Part shown: piece by piece, positions 8,169-17,749 of the stretch
How positions within the stretch are numbered: the first letter of the stretch is position 1
Layout of the letters: every line of letters starts with the position of its first letter
Source of the DNA: Caballeronia pedi
GTDB lineage: Bacteria; Pseudomonadota; Gammaproteobacteria; Burkholderiales; Burkholderiaceae
Assembly: GCF_001544915.2 (NCBI RefSeq)
Contig: NZ_FCOE02000012.1
Coordinates: 62,001 to 126,000 of the forward strand
DNA: 64,000 nt
Reading direction: 5' to 3'
The notes under the pieces: generated by a model
Database searches by the model: none
Told to the model about the DNA's origin: nothing
Seen by the model: the letters and a program-made list of their open reading frames with translations, nothing else
Program-made: the position numbers and the translations under genes

Positions 8169-10565
8169 TCAAAACGGCCACACCCATTCCGCGATTTCCG
8201 GCTTGTCGGTGCCGTGCGTGTGCGCGTAATCCAGATGAGAGATGACCGCGTTCTTCATGTCCTCCCTCAGATGCGCGGTTCTGCCGCGCAGGCGCGGCAC
8301 ACGATCGAGTACATCGATCACGAGATTGAAACGATCGACCTGATTGAGGATCGCCAGTTCGAGCGGCGTATTGATGTTGCCCTTCTCCTTGTAACCGCGC
8401 ACATGCAGATTCTCGTGATTGCGGAACCGGTAGGCGAGCCTGTGGATCAGCCACGGATAGCCGTGGAAATTGAAGATCACGGGCTTGTCTATGGTGAACA
8501 GGCTCTCGAAATTGCGCACGCTCGATCCATGCGGATGTTCCGTGTTGGGCTGCATCTTGAAGAGATCGACTACGTTCACGAAGCGCACCTTGAGCTCCGG
8601 CAGACGCTCGCGGAGTATGGCGGTCGCGGCGAGCGCTTCCTGCGTGGCTACGTCGCCGCAGGACGCCATGACCACGTCGGGTTCGTCGTGCTCGTCGTTG
8701 CTCGCTCGGCGCCACACGCCGATGCCCTTCGCGCAGTGAACGATCGCTTCGTCGATGGTCGTGAACTGCAAATGCTTCTGCTTGTCCGCGACAATCACGT
8801 TGATGCAATCGCTCGAACGCAGGCACTGGTCGGCCACGACGAGCAGCGTGTTGGCGTCCGGCGGCAGATACACGCGCGTCACCGACGGGCTCTTGTTGGT
8901 GACGAGATCGATGAAGCCCGGGTCCTGATGCGAAAAGCCATTGTGATCCTGCCGCCATACGGTGGAGGAAAGCAGGATGGTTTCCGACGAAACCGACGCG
9001 CGCCACGGCACATGGTTCTTGCAGATGTCGAGCCATTTCGCATGCTGATTGAACATCGAATCGATGACATGCGCGAATGCTTCGTACGTATGAAAGAAGC
9101 CGTGTCGCCCGGACAGCAGATAGCCTTCGAGCCAGCCGAGCAGCGTGTGCTCGGAGAGCATTTCCATGACGCGGCCATCGCGCGACAACTCGCCGCCGTC
9201 CGCGTCTTCCGGAAGGAGATCGGCCATCCAGACTTTCTTGCTGACTTCATAGATGGCCTGAAGGCGATTCGACGCCGTCTCGTCCGGGCCGAACACGCGG
9301 AACCGGTCCATGTTGCAACGCATGACGTCGCGCAGGAACGCGCCGAGCGGACGCGTGTTCTCATGCTGGATCCTGCCGGCCTGACCGACATCGACGGCAT
9401 AGGCGCGGAAGTCGGGAAGCTTCAGTTCCTTGCGCAGCACGCCGCCGTTCGTGTGGGGATTCGCGCTCATGCGTCGCGTGCCGGTGGGCGCGAGCGCCCG
9501 AATCTCGGCGCGCAACCGGCCGTCGTCGCCGAACAGTTCTTCGGGCTTGTAGCTTTGCATCCAGCGTTCGAGCACCGCGAGATTCGCGGGATTGTTATGC
9601 ACGTCGGAGAACGGCACCTGATGCGCGCGCCACGAACCCTCGACCTTGTGGCCGTTGATTTCCTTCGGCCCGGTCCAGCCTTTCGGCGTGCGCAGGACGA
9701 TCATCGGCCAGCGCGGCCGCTCGACGTCCTTGCCGTTGCGCGCTTCGTCCCAGATCGCGCGAATCCGGGCGGTCGCGGCATCGAGCGTTTCGGCCATCTT
9801 TCGATGCATCTCGGCGGGATCCGATCCCTCGACGAAATAAGGCCGATAGCCATAGCCGACGAACAACGCCTCCAGTTCGTCATGACTGATGCGCGCGAGG
9901 ATCGTCGGATTGGCGATCTTGTAGCCGTTCAGGTTCAGGATCGGCAGCACGGCGCCGTCGCGCGCGGGATTGATGAACTTGTTCGAGTGCCAGGCCGTCG
10001 CGAGCGGGCCGGTCTCCGCCTCGCCGTCGCCGACCACGCACGCGACGATCAACCCGGGATTGTCCAGTGCCGCTCCATAGGCGTGCGAGAGGCTATAGCC
10101 AAGCTCACCGCCTTCATGAATGGAGCCCGGCGTTTCCGGCGTCACATGCGAGCCGATATGGCCGGGAAAAGAGAACTGCTTGAAGAACTTCTGCATGCCT
10201 TCGGCATCTTCGCTCTTGTCCGGATACACCTCTGAATAGGTGCCTTCCAGATAGGCGGGGCCGAGCACGCCGGGCGCGCCATGACCGGGTCCCGCCATGA
10301 AGATCACGTCGAGATCGTCGCGCTTGATCACGCGGTTCAGATGCGCCCACACGAACGAGAGCGCGGGGCTCGCGCCCCAGTGGCCGAGCAGGCGCTGCTT
10401 GACATGTTCGGATTTGAGCGGCTCGCGTAGAAGCGGATTCTCGATGAGAAAGATCATGCCCGCCGACAGGTAATTGCACGCGCGCCACCATGCATCGACG
10501 AGTCGAAGTTCATCGGCCTCGGCAACAGGCTGTTGCGGCGTGTCGCTCCTGGAGTGCTTGCTCAT
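8169..10565 (-). CDS. xfp: Phosphoketolase (xylulose-5-phosphate/fructose-6-phosphate)
   Basis: A 798-residue thiamine-diphosphate enzyme that splits xylulose 5-phosphate (and often fructose 6-phosphate) with phosphate into acetyl phosphate and an aldose phosphate. Family landmarks: [15 protein letters not shown] near the N-terminus, [11 protein letters not shown], the TPP/Mg motif [37 protein letters not shown], and the C-terminal block [18 protein letters not shown], then [16 protein letters not shown]. Length matches the family (about 790-800). I chose the ATG at 10565 (MSKHSR) because GGAG lies 8 nt upstream; an ATG 18 nt earlier is less well placed. No acetate kinase or phosphotransacetylase is nearby. 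Confidence 0.96.
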   Translation of the reverse strand: MSKHSRSDTPQQPVAEADELRLVDAWWRACNYLSAGMIFLIENPLLREPLKSEHVKQRLLGHWGASPALSFVWAHLNRVIKRDDLDVIFMAGPGHGAPGVLGPAYLEGTYSEVYPDKSEDAEGMQKFFKQFSFPGHIGSHVTPETPGSIHEGGELGYSLSHAYGAALDNPGLIVACVVGDGEAETGPLATAWHSNKFINPARDGAVLPILNLNGYKIANPTILARISHDELEALFVGYGYRPYFVEGSDPAEMHRKMAETLDAATARIRAIWDEARNGKDVERPRWPMIVLRTPKGWTGPKEINGHKVEGSWRAHQVPFSDVHNNPANLAVLERWMQSYKPEELFGDDGRLRAEIRALAPTGTRRMSANPHTNGGVLRKELKLPDFRAYAVDVGQAGRIQHENTRPLGAFLRDVMRCNMDRFRVFGPDETASNRLQAIYEVSKKVWMADLLPEDADGGELSRDGRVMEMLSEHTLLGWLEGYLLSGRHGFFHTYEAFAHVIDSMFNQHAKWLDICKNHVPWRASVSSETILLSSTVWRQDHNGFSHQDPGFIDLVTNKSPSVTRVYLPPDANTLLVVADQCLRSSDCINVIVADKQKHLQFTTIDEAIVHCAKGIGVWRRASNDEHDEPDVVMASCGDVATQEALAATAILRERLPELKVRFVNVVDLFKMQPNTEHPHGSSVRNFESLFTIDKPVIFNFHGYPWLIHRLAYRFRNHENLHVRGYKEKGNINTPLELAILNQVDRFNLVIDVLDRVPRLRGRTAHLREDMKNAVISHLDYAHTHGTDKPEIAEWVWPF

Positions 10566-10901
10566 AACGACGTCTCCATTCAATGATCGTGCATCGGAAT
10601 GTATGTCGCGTGGTTTCTCGCGGCGTTGCGCCGCGCACGAGTCGTCGCGTCGTCGCGAGGATGCTGAGCGCTGCCGCTGTGGATTGCAGCTTTCGATGAA
10701 CCTTCAATATAGAGTCGATATCACGCACCAACGCGAAATTCAAGTAGCACGGTCCGTATTGCTTGCGACGCTCGATTTCATCGAGGCTTTGCGTAAGTTG
10801 GTACTTAAAGTCTCCTGGACGGGCACGCGTCCAGTTTCTTGAATTCACTTTGGAGTTCGCATACTGTGACCACAGCGGCATTCCTGACCTGCCTGAAGGA
10901 G
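10566..10901. other. Divergent intergenic region with one inverted repeat
   Basis: A 336-base gap between the divergent phosphoketolase and CBS genes. The one clear structure is the inverted repeat CTGGACG-N6-CGTCCAG at 10815-10834, followed on the plus strand by TTTCTT. It could be an operator or the end of a short transcript. I see no convincing protein or RNA gene. Confidence 0.4.
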
Positions 10902-11603
10902 ATGAACGTGCGAGCTTCCGACATCATGACGACTTCCATCATCACGGCCAGTCCGGACATGTCCATACGGCACGCTGCGGGGATGATGGTGTTCGCCGGC
11001 ATTAGCGGCATGCCTGTGGTCGATGCGTCCGGCAAACTGCTCGGCATGGTCACGGAGGGTGACCTGATGCGTCGCGCGGAGATCGGCACTGGCGTCAGAC
11101 AGAGCTCGTGGTGGCTCGAACTCGCTGCGTCCACGACTGAACTCGCGAGCCAGTATGTGAAGGAACACGGGAGGAAGGTCAAGGATGTCATGACGACCGA
11201 CGTCTCGACGGTGACTGAAACATGTCCCGTCGCCGATATCGCCGAGTTGCTCGATCGTCGCCGTATCAAGCGCGTGCCGGTCATGCGCGACGGCAAGGTC
11301 GTCGGCGTGGTGAGCCGGGCCAACCTGATTCGCGCGCTCGTGACCATGGCGCCCGACGTGTCCACCGAGGCGGAGAGCGGCGACAACGCGATCCGCGAAG
11401 ACGTGCTCGCGGCCATGAAGGACCACCCTTGGGCGCTCGCGCGGGAAAACGTCACCGTCGAAAACGGAACCGTGCATCTCTGGGGACCGGTCGTCGGTTC
11501 GGAAGAAGGCAACGCAATCCGCGTCGCAGCCGAGAATGTACCGGGCGTGAGAGACGTCAAAACGCACTTCGGGCTTCCGCCGTCCGCTCCGTCGTCGCGC
11601 TAG
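10902..11603 (+). CDS. CBS-pair and BON domain protein
   Basis: A 233-residue cytoplasmic protein with two CBS motifs (about residues 1-60, IMTTSIITASPDMSIRHAA to GMVTEGDL, and 95-150, VMTTDVSTVTETCPVADIA to GVVSRANL). A C-terminal BON domain follows (about 160-225, ENVTVENGTVHLWGPVVGSEE). CBS pairs usually bind adenine nucleotides and gate a partner activity; BON domains bind membranes or phospholipid. The ATG at 10902 fits the family N-terminus (MNVRASDIM), but AGGAG abuts it, so a GTG at 10866 with better spacing is a real alternative. It is divergent from phosphoketolase, which suggests a link to energy stress, but no partner is proved. Confidence 0.87.
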   Translation: MNVRASDIMTTSIITASPDMSIRHAAGMMVFAGISGMPVVDASGKLLGMVTEGDLMRRAEIGTGVRQSSWWLELAASTTELASQYVKEHGRKVKDVMTTDVSTVTETCPVADIAELLDRRRIKRVPVMRDGKVVGVVSRANLIRALVTMAPDVSTEAESGDNAIREDVLAAMKDHPWALARENVTVENGTVHLWGPVVGSEEGNAIRVAAENVPGVRDVKTHFGLPPSAPSSR

Positions 11604-11693
11604 CAGGAGCGAACGTTTTTTGTAGCGTGGATCATGTCCACGACAGATGCACGCGTGCGTGCGGGTTGGCGCCTGGTGTCGAGCCTGCATCGA

Positions 11694-12569
11694 TCATTCG
11701 GGCCGTAGCGCGGCGAGAAAACTCTGCGCCAGATCCAGCTGGCTCCCCGCGCGCGTGAGCCGCAAGATCTGCGATGAAAACGGATTGCGCGCGAGCGGCA
11801 CGAAGACCGCCCGCCGGGAATCGGTGCGCGCGAGCGCTTGCGGAACCAGCGCCACGCCCATCTGAAATTCGACCATCGTCACCACGGTTTGCCACAGGCG
11901 CGCTTCGTGCCTGATTCTCGGGCTGAACCCCGCCTCCACGCAGGTCGCGATGATCTGATCGTGATAATGCGGCGACACGCCGCGCGGAAACAGAATGAAC
12001 GGCTCGTGCGCGAGCTGACGAAGGTCGATGCGACGCTTCTTCGCCAGCTTGTGATTCGCGGGCAGACAACACAGAAACGCCTCCGACATCCACGTTTGCG
12101 TTTCGATCTCGGCGGGAAAATGCCCCCAGTGCGCAAAGCCCATATCGATCTGCAATTGCTGCAAGGCGCGCACCTGTTCCGCCGTGTTCATTTCCTTGAG
12201 CACGATTTCGACCGCCGCATGCTCCGCTTCGAACTTCTGCACCGCCTCGGGCAGGCCGCGATACAGCATGGAATTCACGAAGCCGATGCGAAGCCGCCCG
12301 ACGAGCCCGTGCGCCGATTGCATCGTGAGCGTGGCGACGTCCTCCGCCTGCTGCAATAGCTGGCGCGCTTCGCCCAGCAGCACCTGGCCGGCGTTGGTCA
12401 GGGCCACGGCCTTGTTGGAGCGCTCCAGCAGCTTTACGCCGAGCTGTTCCTCGAAGCGGCGAATGTCGAAGCTCAGCGCCGGTTGCGAAATGAAGAGCCG
12501 GCGCGCCGCGCGCCCGAAATGCAGCTCCTCCGCAACCGCCACGAAGTACCTCAATTGCCTCAGTTCCAT
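11694..12569 (-). CDS. LysR-family transcriptional regulator
   Basis: A 291-residue LysR regulator. The N-terminal winged helix reads MELRQLRYFVAVAEELHFGRAARRLF then SQPALSFDIRRFEEQLG, followed by the effector domain from about residue 90 (VGRLRIGFVNSMLYRGLPEAV). The start at 12569 is supported by GGGAGG 7 nt upstream. The HTH resembles the CatR/BenM branch (ELHFGRAA, FISQPALS). It is divergent from an acyl-CoA dehydrogenase/CoA-transferase/permease operon and a LysR-type box lies between them, so it most likely controls that operon. The inducer is unknown, probably an organic acid or acyl-CoA. Confidence 0.92.
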   Translation of the reverse strand: MELRQLRYFVAVAEELHFGRAARRLFISQPALSFDIRRFEEQLGVKLLERSNKAVALTNAGQVLLGEARQLLQQAEDVATLTMQSAHGLVGRLRIGFVNSMLYRGLPEAVQKFEAEHAAVEIVLKEMNTAEQVRALQQLQIDMGFAHWGHFPAEIETQTWMSEAFLCCLPANHKLAKKRRIDLRQLAHEPFILFPRGVSPHYHDQIIATCVEAGFSPRIRHEARLWQTVVTMVEFQMGVALVPQALARTDSRRAVFVPLARNPFSSQILRLTRAGSQLDLAQSFLAALRPE

Positions 12570-12587
12570 GCTGATGCCTCCCGCGTA

Positions 12588-12606
12588 CGATAAGTTCATG
12601 TTATCG
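12588..12606. promoter_or_regulatory. LysR-type recognition box (CGATAA-N7-TTATCG)
   Basis: Inverted repeat CGATAA-N7-TTATCG, 18 nt upstream of the LysR start codon; its ATAA-N7-TTAT core has the spacing typical of BenM/CatM-type boxes. A second TTATCG half-site lies 32 bp further (12633-12638), inside the spacer of a possible promoter for the divergent operon. This is the usual recognition-site plus activation-site layout. Confidence 0.5.
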
Positions 12607-12624
12607 CACGTGCCATCGATTGTA

Positions 12625-12654
12625 TTGGACCGTTATCGATGCGAAACGTAGTCT
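12625..12654 (+). promoter_or_regulatory. Possible promoter of the acyl-CoA dehydrogenase operon
   Basis: TTGGAC (12625-12630), an 18-nt spacer and TAGTCT (12649-12654). The LysR half-site TTATCG lies in the spacer. The match to sigma-70 consensus is moderate only. Confidence 0.3.
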
Positions 12655-12709
12655 GACTCCCAGAACGATGCGGTGCCGGCGCGCCGCACGATAAACCAGG
12701 AGACAGCCC

Positions 12710-14464
12710 ATGCCGGAGCGCACGAACGCGCCCGCGACGTCGAATATTCCCGACAGTCGCGGCATCAATTTGTTCACGAGCGATCCGTCGTTCGGACCGT
12801 TGCTCAGAAGCTTTCTCGGCGAAACCACGTATGAAAGCGTGCAGGGCCGTCTCGCCGATCTGGGACAGCGCGCGTCCGACCAACTCGATATCTGGGCCAC
12901 CAGCGCCGACCATCATCCGCCCGTGCTGATGCAGCGCACGCGCGCGGGCGAAGCGATTCAGCGTATCGAGAAGCATCCGGACTATGTCGCGCTCGAACGC
13001 GTTGCGTATAGCGAACTCGGCCTCGCATCGATGAGTCATCGCAGCGACGCGCCGCCGCCGCTCGTCAAGTACGCGCTCACTTTCCTCTTCGTGCAGGCCG
13101 AGTTCGGCCTCTGCTGCCCGGTGAGCATGACCGATTCGCTCACCCGCACGCTGCGCAAGTTCGGTTCGCGCGAACTGGTCGATCGTTATCTGCCGATGCT
13201 TGCATCGCAGGACTTCGACACGCTCTTTCAGGGCGCGATGTTCATGACCGAGCAGGCAGCCGGTTCCGATACCGGACGCACGGTGACGCGCGCGACCCGC
13301 AGCGTCGATGCGAGCGGGCAGGAAGCATGGAAGCTGTACGGCGACAAATGGTTCTGCTCGAACCCAGATGCCGACCTCGCGATGGTCCTCGCGCGTCCGG
13401 ACGATGCGCCCGACGGCATCAGGGGACTCGCACTCTTCCTGCTGCCGAAGGTGCGCGACGACGGCACGCACAACGCGTATCGCATCGTGCGGCTGAAGGA
13501 CAAGCTCGGCAGCCGTTCCATGGCGAGCGGCGAGATCGTGCTGGAGGGCGCCGACGCATATCTGATCGGTGAAGTGGGGCGCGGCTTTCATCAGATGGCG
13601 GACATGATCAACATGTCGCGTCTGTCGAACGGCGTGCGCGCGGCGGGGCTGATGCGCCGCGCGCTGACCGAGGCGCTGCACGTTGCGCGCAATCGCTCGG
13701 CGTTCGGTCGCAAGCTGATCGAGATGCCGCTGATGCAGCGCCAGTTGCTGAAGATGATGCTGCCAGCCGAGCAGGCGCGCTCCATGTTCATGCAGATCGC
13801 TGCTCTGCTGCCCCGCGCCGATCGCGGCGATGCGCTCGCGGCGAAGTGCGTGCGCATCCTCACGCCGCTGGTGAAGTTCCGCGCGTGCCGCGATGCCCGC
13901 AAGGTCACCGGCGATGCGATGGAAGTGCGCGGCGGCGTGGGTTACATCGAAGAATGGGCGGACCCGCGACTCGTGCGTGATTCGCATCTCGGCTCTATCT
14001 GGGAAGGCACGAGCAATATCGTTGCGCTGGACGTCGCGCGCGCGACGCGGCGTGAAGGCGCGCTCGAATCGCTCGGTCAGTACCTGAATGCGCAACTCGA
14101 CGATGCCGCCTTGCCGCCGCAAACCGTCGCCTTGCTGCGTGACGTGTTCGGGCGGGCGAGCGCCGCGCTCGACAGCGTGGCCGAATGCGGCCGCGATGAA
14201 AGCGTGCGGGAAGCCGCGAGCGCTCTCTATCACGCGACCACGGCCGTGTTCATGGCGACGGAAGCGGCCCGCGTCGCGCCGGATCATCGCCGGCTCGCGC
14301 TTGCGCATCTCGTGATCGCGCACAAGCTCATGCCGCGCGATCCGCTAGCGCCCACGGATGTGCGACTGCATGCAGCGCTGCTTCGCAAGCTCGTCGATGA
14401 AACGCCGGTAAGCCTCGCCGAAGCGATGTCGATCACGCCTGCACACGACGGAGGTGCACGATGA
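12710..14464 (+). CDS. Acyl-CoA dehydrogenase, AidB-like branch
   Basis: A 584-residue flavoprotein dehydrogenase, longer than the usual 380. It has an N-terminal extension and a C-terminal helical tail, as in AidB-like and long acyl-CoA dehydrogenases. Visible motifs are MFMTEQAAGSDTG and GDKWFCSNPDADLAM around the flavin, KDKLGSRSMASGEIVLEGA, and the C-terminal RGGVGYIEEWADPRLVRD followed by LGSIWEGTSNIVALD, where the Glu of WEGT is the expected catalytic base. The start at 12710 follows CAGGAGA. Its stop overlaps the CaiB/BaiF gene by 4 nt. With that gene it probably oxidises a CoA-activated carboxylic acid; a DNA-repair role like AidB is unlikely in this context. Confidence 0.88.
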   Translation: MPERTNAPATSNIPDSRGINLFTSDPSFGPLLRSFLGETTYESVQGRLADLGQRASDQLDIWATSADHHPPVLMQRTRAGEAIQRIEKHPDYVALERVAYSELGLASMSHRSDAPPPLVKYALTFLFVQAEFGLCCPVSMTDSLTRTLRKFGSRELVDRYLPMLASQDFDTLFQGAMFMTEQAAGSDTGRTVTRATRSVDASGQEAWKLYGDKWFCSNPDADLAMVLARPDDAPDGIRGLALFLLPKVRDDGTHNAYRIVRLKDKLGSRSMASGEIVLEGADAYLIGEVGRGFHQMADMINMSRLSNGVRAAGLMRRALTEALHVARNRSAFGRKLIEMPLMQRQLLKMMLPAEQARSMFMQIAALLPRADRGDALAAKCVRILTPLVKFRACRDARKVTGDAMEVRGGVGYIEEWADPRLVRDSHLGSIWEGTSNIVALDVARATRREGALESLGQYLNAQLDDAALPPQTVALLRDVFGRASAALDSVAECGRDESVREAASALYHATTAVFMATEAARVAPDHRRLALAHLVIAHKLMPRDPLAPTDVRLHAALLRKLVDETPVSLAEAMSITPAHDGGAR

Positions 14465-15651
14465 GCACGACGCGCGTGGCAGGCGCCTTGCAGGGGCTGC
14501 GTGTCATCGACCTGAGCCGCGTGCTCGGCGGTCCGTATTGCACGCAGTCGCTCGCCGATCACGGCGCGCAGGTCATCAAACTCGAACCGCCGGGCGGCGA
14601 CGAAACGCGCGAATGGGGGCCGCCGTTCGTGGGCGAAACCGCATCGTATTTCGTGGGCGTCAATCGCAACAAGAAGGGGATCTGCGTCGACCTGTCCCGC
14701 GAGGAAGGGCGCGCTGTACTGTGGCAGTTGCTCGAAGGCGCGGACGTGCTCGTCGAAAACTTCAAGCCGGGGACGCTGGAGCGTTGGGGCATGGGTTACG
14801 ACACGCTCGCCGCGCGCTTTCCGCGCCTGATTCATTGCGCGATTTCCGGCTTCGGTCCCGATGGCCCGCTCGGCGGACTGCCCGGCTACGACGCAGCGAT
14901 TCAGGCGATCACGGGGCTGATGAGCGTCAACGGCGAACGCGACGGACCGGCGCTGCGCGTCGGTCTTCCGGTGGTCGATATGGTGACGGGACTCAACGCG
15001 CTCGCGGGCATTCTGCTGGCGCTCGCCGAGCGTGAGAAGAGCGGCCGCGGGCAGTCGCTCGACATCGCGCTCTACGACTGCGGCGTCTCGCTGCTGCATC
15101 CGCATCTGCCGAATTTCTTCGGCAACGGGCGCACGCCGCAGCGCAGCGGCAATGCGCATCCGAACATCACGCCGTACGACAGCTATCGGACCGCGACGGC
15201 GCCGATCTTTCTCGCCGTCGGCAATGACCGGCAGTTCGCGAAGCTCGTCGCGCATCTGAATGCGGAGCAGCTCGCGCACGATGCGCGCTTCATCGATAAC
15301 AAGAGCCGTTGCGCGCATCGCGAGGCGCTCAAGGACGTGCTCGAAGACCTTTTGAAGCAGCACGACTGCGAGCCGCTCGCGGCCCAGCTGATTCGTGCGG
15401 GCGTGCCGTGCGGCCCCGTGCAGACCGTCGACGCCGTCGCGAAGCATCCGCATACGCTGCATCGCGAGTTGATCGTCGAAATGGGCGCGTATCGCGGCAC
15501 CGGCACGCCGATCAAGCTTTCGCGCACGCCCGCGACGTATCGAACGCCACCGCCCACGCTCGGCGGCGATACGCGCGCCGTCCTCGATGAACTCGGCATC
15601 GATGCGGCGACCCAGCAGCGCCTGTTCGATGCGGGCGTGCTGAAAGGCTGA
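14461..15651 (+). CDS. CaiB/BaiF (family III) CoA-transferase
   Basis: A 396-residue enzyme that moves CoA between an acyl-CoA donor and a carboxylic acid. It begins LQGLRVIDLSRVLGGPYCTQ, and has DHGAQVIKLEPPGGDETREWGPP and VENFKPGTLERWGMGY. The catalytic aspartate is expected in LPVVDMVTGLNALAGIL. The C-terminus PIKLSRTPATYRTPPPTLG is typical of the family. It starts inside the stop of the acyl-CoA dehydrogenase gene (ATGA), and an MHS permease follows 66 nt later. Together they look like an uptake, activation and oxidation unit for one acid. Confidence 0.93.
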   Translation: MSTTRVAGALQGLRVIDLSRVLGGPYCTQSLADHGAQVIKLEPPGGDETREWGPPFVGETASYFVGVNRNKKGICVDLSREEGRAVLWQLLEGADVLVENFKPGTLERWGMGYDTLAARFPRLIHCAISGFGPDGPLGGLPGYDAAIQAITGLMSVNGERDGPALRVGLPVVDMVTGLNALAGILLALAEREKSGRGQSLDIALYDCGVSLLHPHLPNFFGNGRTPQRSGNAHPNITPYDSYRTATAPIFLAVGNDRQFAKLVAHLNAEQLAHDARFIDNKSRCAHREALKDVLEDLLKQHDCEPLAAQLIRAGVPCGPVQTVDAVAKHPHTLHRELIVEMGAYRGTGTPIKLSRTPATYRTPPPTLGGDTRAVLDELGIDAATQQRLFDAGVLKG

Positions 15652-15717
15652 TTTCCCTTCACTCGACTTCAAGAGAAGCCGGCGATCCAGACCGGCCAAT
15701 ATCATCAGGAGACGTTC

Positions 15718-17034
15718 ATGCAGAGCCATGTTCAGGGCAGTCCGGCGCGTCAGCCGGGCCGCGCCGCCTTCGCCGCGTTCGTCGGCACGACGATCGAATG
15801 GTACGACTTCTATATCTACGCCACGGCGTCGGCGCTCGTGTTCAGCAAGCTGTTCTTTCCGCAAGGCGATGCGTTCTACGCCACGCTCGCATCGTTCGGC
15901 ACGTTCGCGGTCGGCTTCTTCGCGCGTCCGTTCGGCGGGCTCGTGTTCGGGCATCTGGGCGATCGCATCGGCAGAAAGAAGGCGCTCGTCGCGACGCTCG
16001 CGATCATGGGGCTCGGCACGGTCGGCATCGGATTTCTGCCGACTTACGCCAGTGCCGGCGCGCTCGCGCCGGTGCTGCTGGTCGCGCTGCGCGTGGCACA
16101 GGGCGTGGCGATCGGCGGTGAATGGGGCGGCGCCGTGCTGATGGCGGGCGAGCATGCGCCGAAGAACAGGCGAACGTTTCTCGCTTCGTTCGCGCAACTC
16201 GGCAGCCCGGCGGGTCTGATTCTCGCCTTGCTCGCGTTCCGGACGATCGGACATCTGCCGCGCGAGCAGATGATGGACTGGGGCTGGCGCCTGCCGTTCC
16301 TCGCCAGCGCAGTGCTGCTTGTCGTCGGCGTCTTCATTCGCTCGGGCGTGTCCGAATCGCCCGAATTCGCAGCCGCCGCAAAGCGCGCGCAGCCCGCGCG
16401 TCTGCCGATACTCGACGTAGTGCGCCACGCGTGGGGCACGGTGCTGCTGTGCCTCGGCGCGAACGTGATCGGCGTGGCGGGCGCGTGGTTCGTCAATACC
16501 TTCATGCTCAGCTTCACGACCGAGACGCTCGGACTCGATCGCGCACTTATTCTGGATTGTCTTTTCGTGGTCGCGTTCGTCCACTTCTTCAACCAGCTCA
16601 TCTCCGGATGGCTCGCGCAACGCATCGGGCAAGTGCGGTTCCTGGCCTGGGCGGCGGGTCTCGCCATGCTCTCGCCGTATCCGATGTTCATGCTGGTGTC
16701 GACCGGACGTCCCGTTGCCATCGTCATCGGCATTGGCATCGCAGTGATGTGCATGTCCGGTTCGTACGCGGTGATGGCCGGGCTGATGACCGATGCGTTC
16801 GACGTGCGCTATCGCTACTCCGCGATCTCGCTGTCGTATCAGACGTGCGCGGCGCTCGCGGGCGGCCTCACGCCGCTCATCGGCACCGTGCTCGCGCATG
16901 CGTGGCCGGGGCAGTGGTGGCCGCTCGCGCTCTTCTATAGCTCGCTCGCGGCCGTATCGCTCGCATGCCTGCTCGGTTTGCAGCGGCGCAGGTCGCGGTA
17001 TGTCGTATCGTCCGGCATGGCCGTGCCGGAGTGA
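15718..17034 (+). CDS. MHS-family MFS transporter (metabolite:H+ symporter)
   Basis: A 438-residue, 12-helix permease. The MHS signature TTIEWYDFYIYATASALVF is at the N-terminus, the loop 2-3 motif GHLGDRIGRKKALV follows, and LRVAQGVAIGGEWGGAVLM lies in helix 5. The start follows CAGGAGACGTTC. Relatives (ShiA, ProP, KgtP) import organic acids and osmolytes with protons. It is the last gene of the LysR-linked operon and presumably imports the acid that the CoA-transferase activates. Confidence 0.92.
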   Translation: MQSHVQGSPARQPGRAAFAAFVGTTIEWYDFYIYATASALVFSKLFFPQGDAFYATLASFGTFAVGFFARPFGGLVFGHLGDRIGRKKALVATLAIMGLGTVGIGFLPTYASAGALAPVLLVALRVAQGVAIGGEWGGAVLMAGEHAPKNRRTFLASFAQLGSPAGLILALLAFRTIGHLPREQMMDWGWRLPFLASAVLLVVGVFIRSGVSESPEFAAAAKRAQPARLPILDVVRHAWGTVLLCLGANVIGVAGAWFVNTFMLSFTTETLGLDRALILDCLFVVAFVHFFNQLISGWLAQRIGQVRFLAWAAGLAMLSPYPMFMLVSTGRPVAIVIGIGIAVMCMSGSYAVMAGLMTDAFDVRYRYSAISLSYQTCAALAGGLTPLIGTVLAHAWPGQWWPLALFYSSLAAVSLACLLGLQRRRSRYVVSSGMAVPE

Positions 17035-17158
17035 TCCGGCACGAAAGCGGCGCCGGCGCCGATGATCCTTGCAATGACAGGATCGCGAACCTATCCTCTT
17101 TGAGCAGACGGATTCAGGCCGCAAGCGGTGCGGCCGCTGTCGGTCGAAGGAGATGCTC

Positions 17159-17725
17159 ATGCGTCGCGCGCTTCTTCTCGCGGTCTGGTTGTTCATGAGC
17201 GCGATGTCGCTGCACGCCGATGCGGACAACGGACAGGACCGGCGGCGGCACGACGATCACCGCGTCCTCAAAGTGTTCGATGCGCACGGCAAGCCTGTCG
17301 GACGGCTTGCGTCGTATCACGGTTATGACGGCGTCTATCTCGACATCAACGGTGCGATCGTATTCGCGGCGGTGACGTGGCTGCGCATCGCCGACAAGAC
17401 CGATTCGTCGAAATTCCAGTGGTGGACGTTCGGGCCGTTCAACTACTCGACCACCGATTGCAGCGGTTCGCCGATCATCGCGCCTGGCAGCGGTCCGAGG
17501 CCGTCGATCGCGACGAGAAACGGCGCCGACGTCACGCTGCTGATCGCGGGCGATACAGTCTCGACGCCGGCTCAGATCGTCGCGGTCTTCGACGGAACCC
17601 GATGCACGCCGCCTCCGGTCATCGGTCATGTGCCGCCTTCGACCGCGCCTGTGCCCGCATTCACGGCGGAGACGAACTATCCGCTGACGGCGCATTATCC
17701 TGAGCCGCTGAGCATCGGCTATTGA
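17159..17725 (+). CDS. Small secreted protein, paralog 1 of 3
   Basis: A 188-residue exported protein of unrecognised family. The ATG at 17159 is used because GAAGGAG ends 6 nt upstream; an ATG at 17153 would touch it. A signal peptide covers about residues 1-20 (ALLLAVWLFMSAMSLHA). The mature part has VFDAHGKPVG, YSTTDCSGSPI, a second cysteine (TRCTPP) and the C-terminal motif YPLTAHYPEPLSIGY, all recurring in the next two proteins. The two conserved cysteines could form a disulfide. Function unknown. Confidence 0.75.
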   Translation: MRRALLLAVWLFMSAMSLHADADNGQDRRRHDDHRVLKVFDAHGKPVGRLASYHGYDGVYLDINGAIVFAAVTWLRIADKTDSSKFQWWTFGPFNYSTTDCSGSPIIAPGSGPRPSIATRNGADVTLLIAGDTVSTPAQIVAVFDGTRCTPPPVIGHVPPSTAPVPAFTAETNYPLTAHYPEPLSIGY

Positions 17726-17749
17726 TGACCGCATCGACGGAGAAACGTG

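Noticed and set aside
8148-10235. A 695-codon open frame on the plus strand
   Set aside because: Antisense to phosphoketolase, which carries complete family motifs on the minus strand.
11626-11642. Small inverted repeat between the CBS gene and LysR gene
   Set aside because: Only a 6-bp stem, and the T-run lies on the wrong side for a terminator of either gene.
14284-17229. A 981-codon open frame on the minus strand
   Set aside because: It lies antisense to the CaiB/BaiF and MHS genes, is Arg/His/Glu-rich in the way of high-GC shadow frames, and has no recognisable domain.
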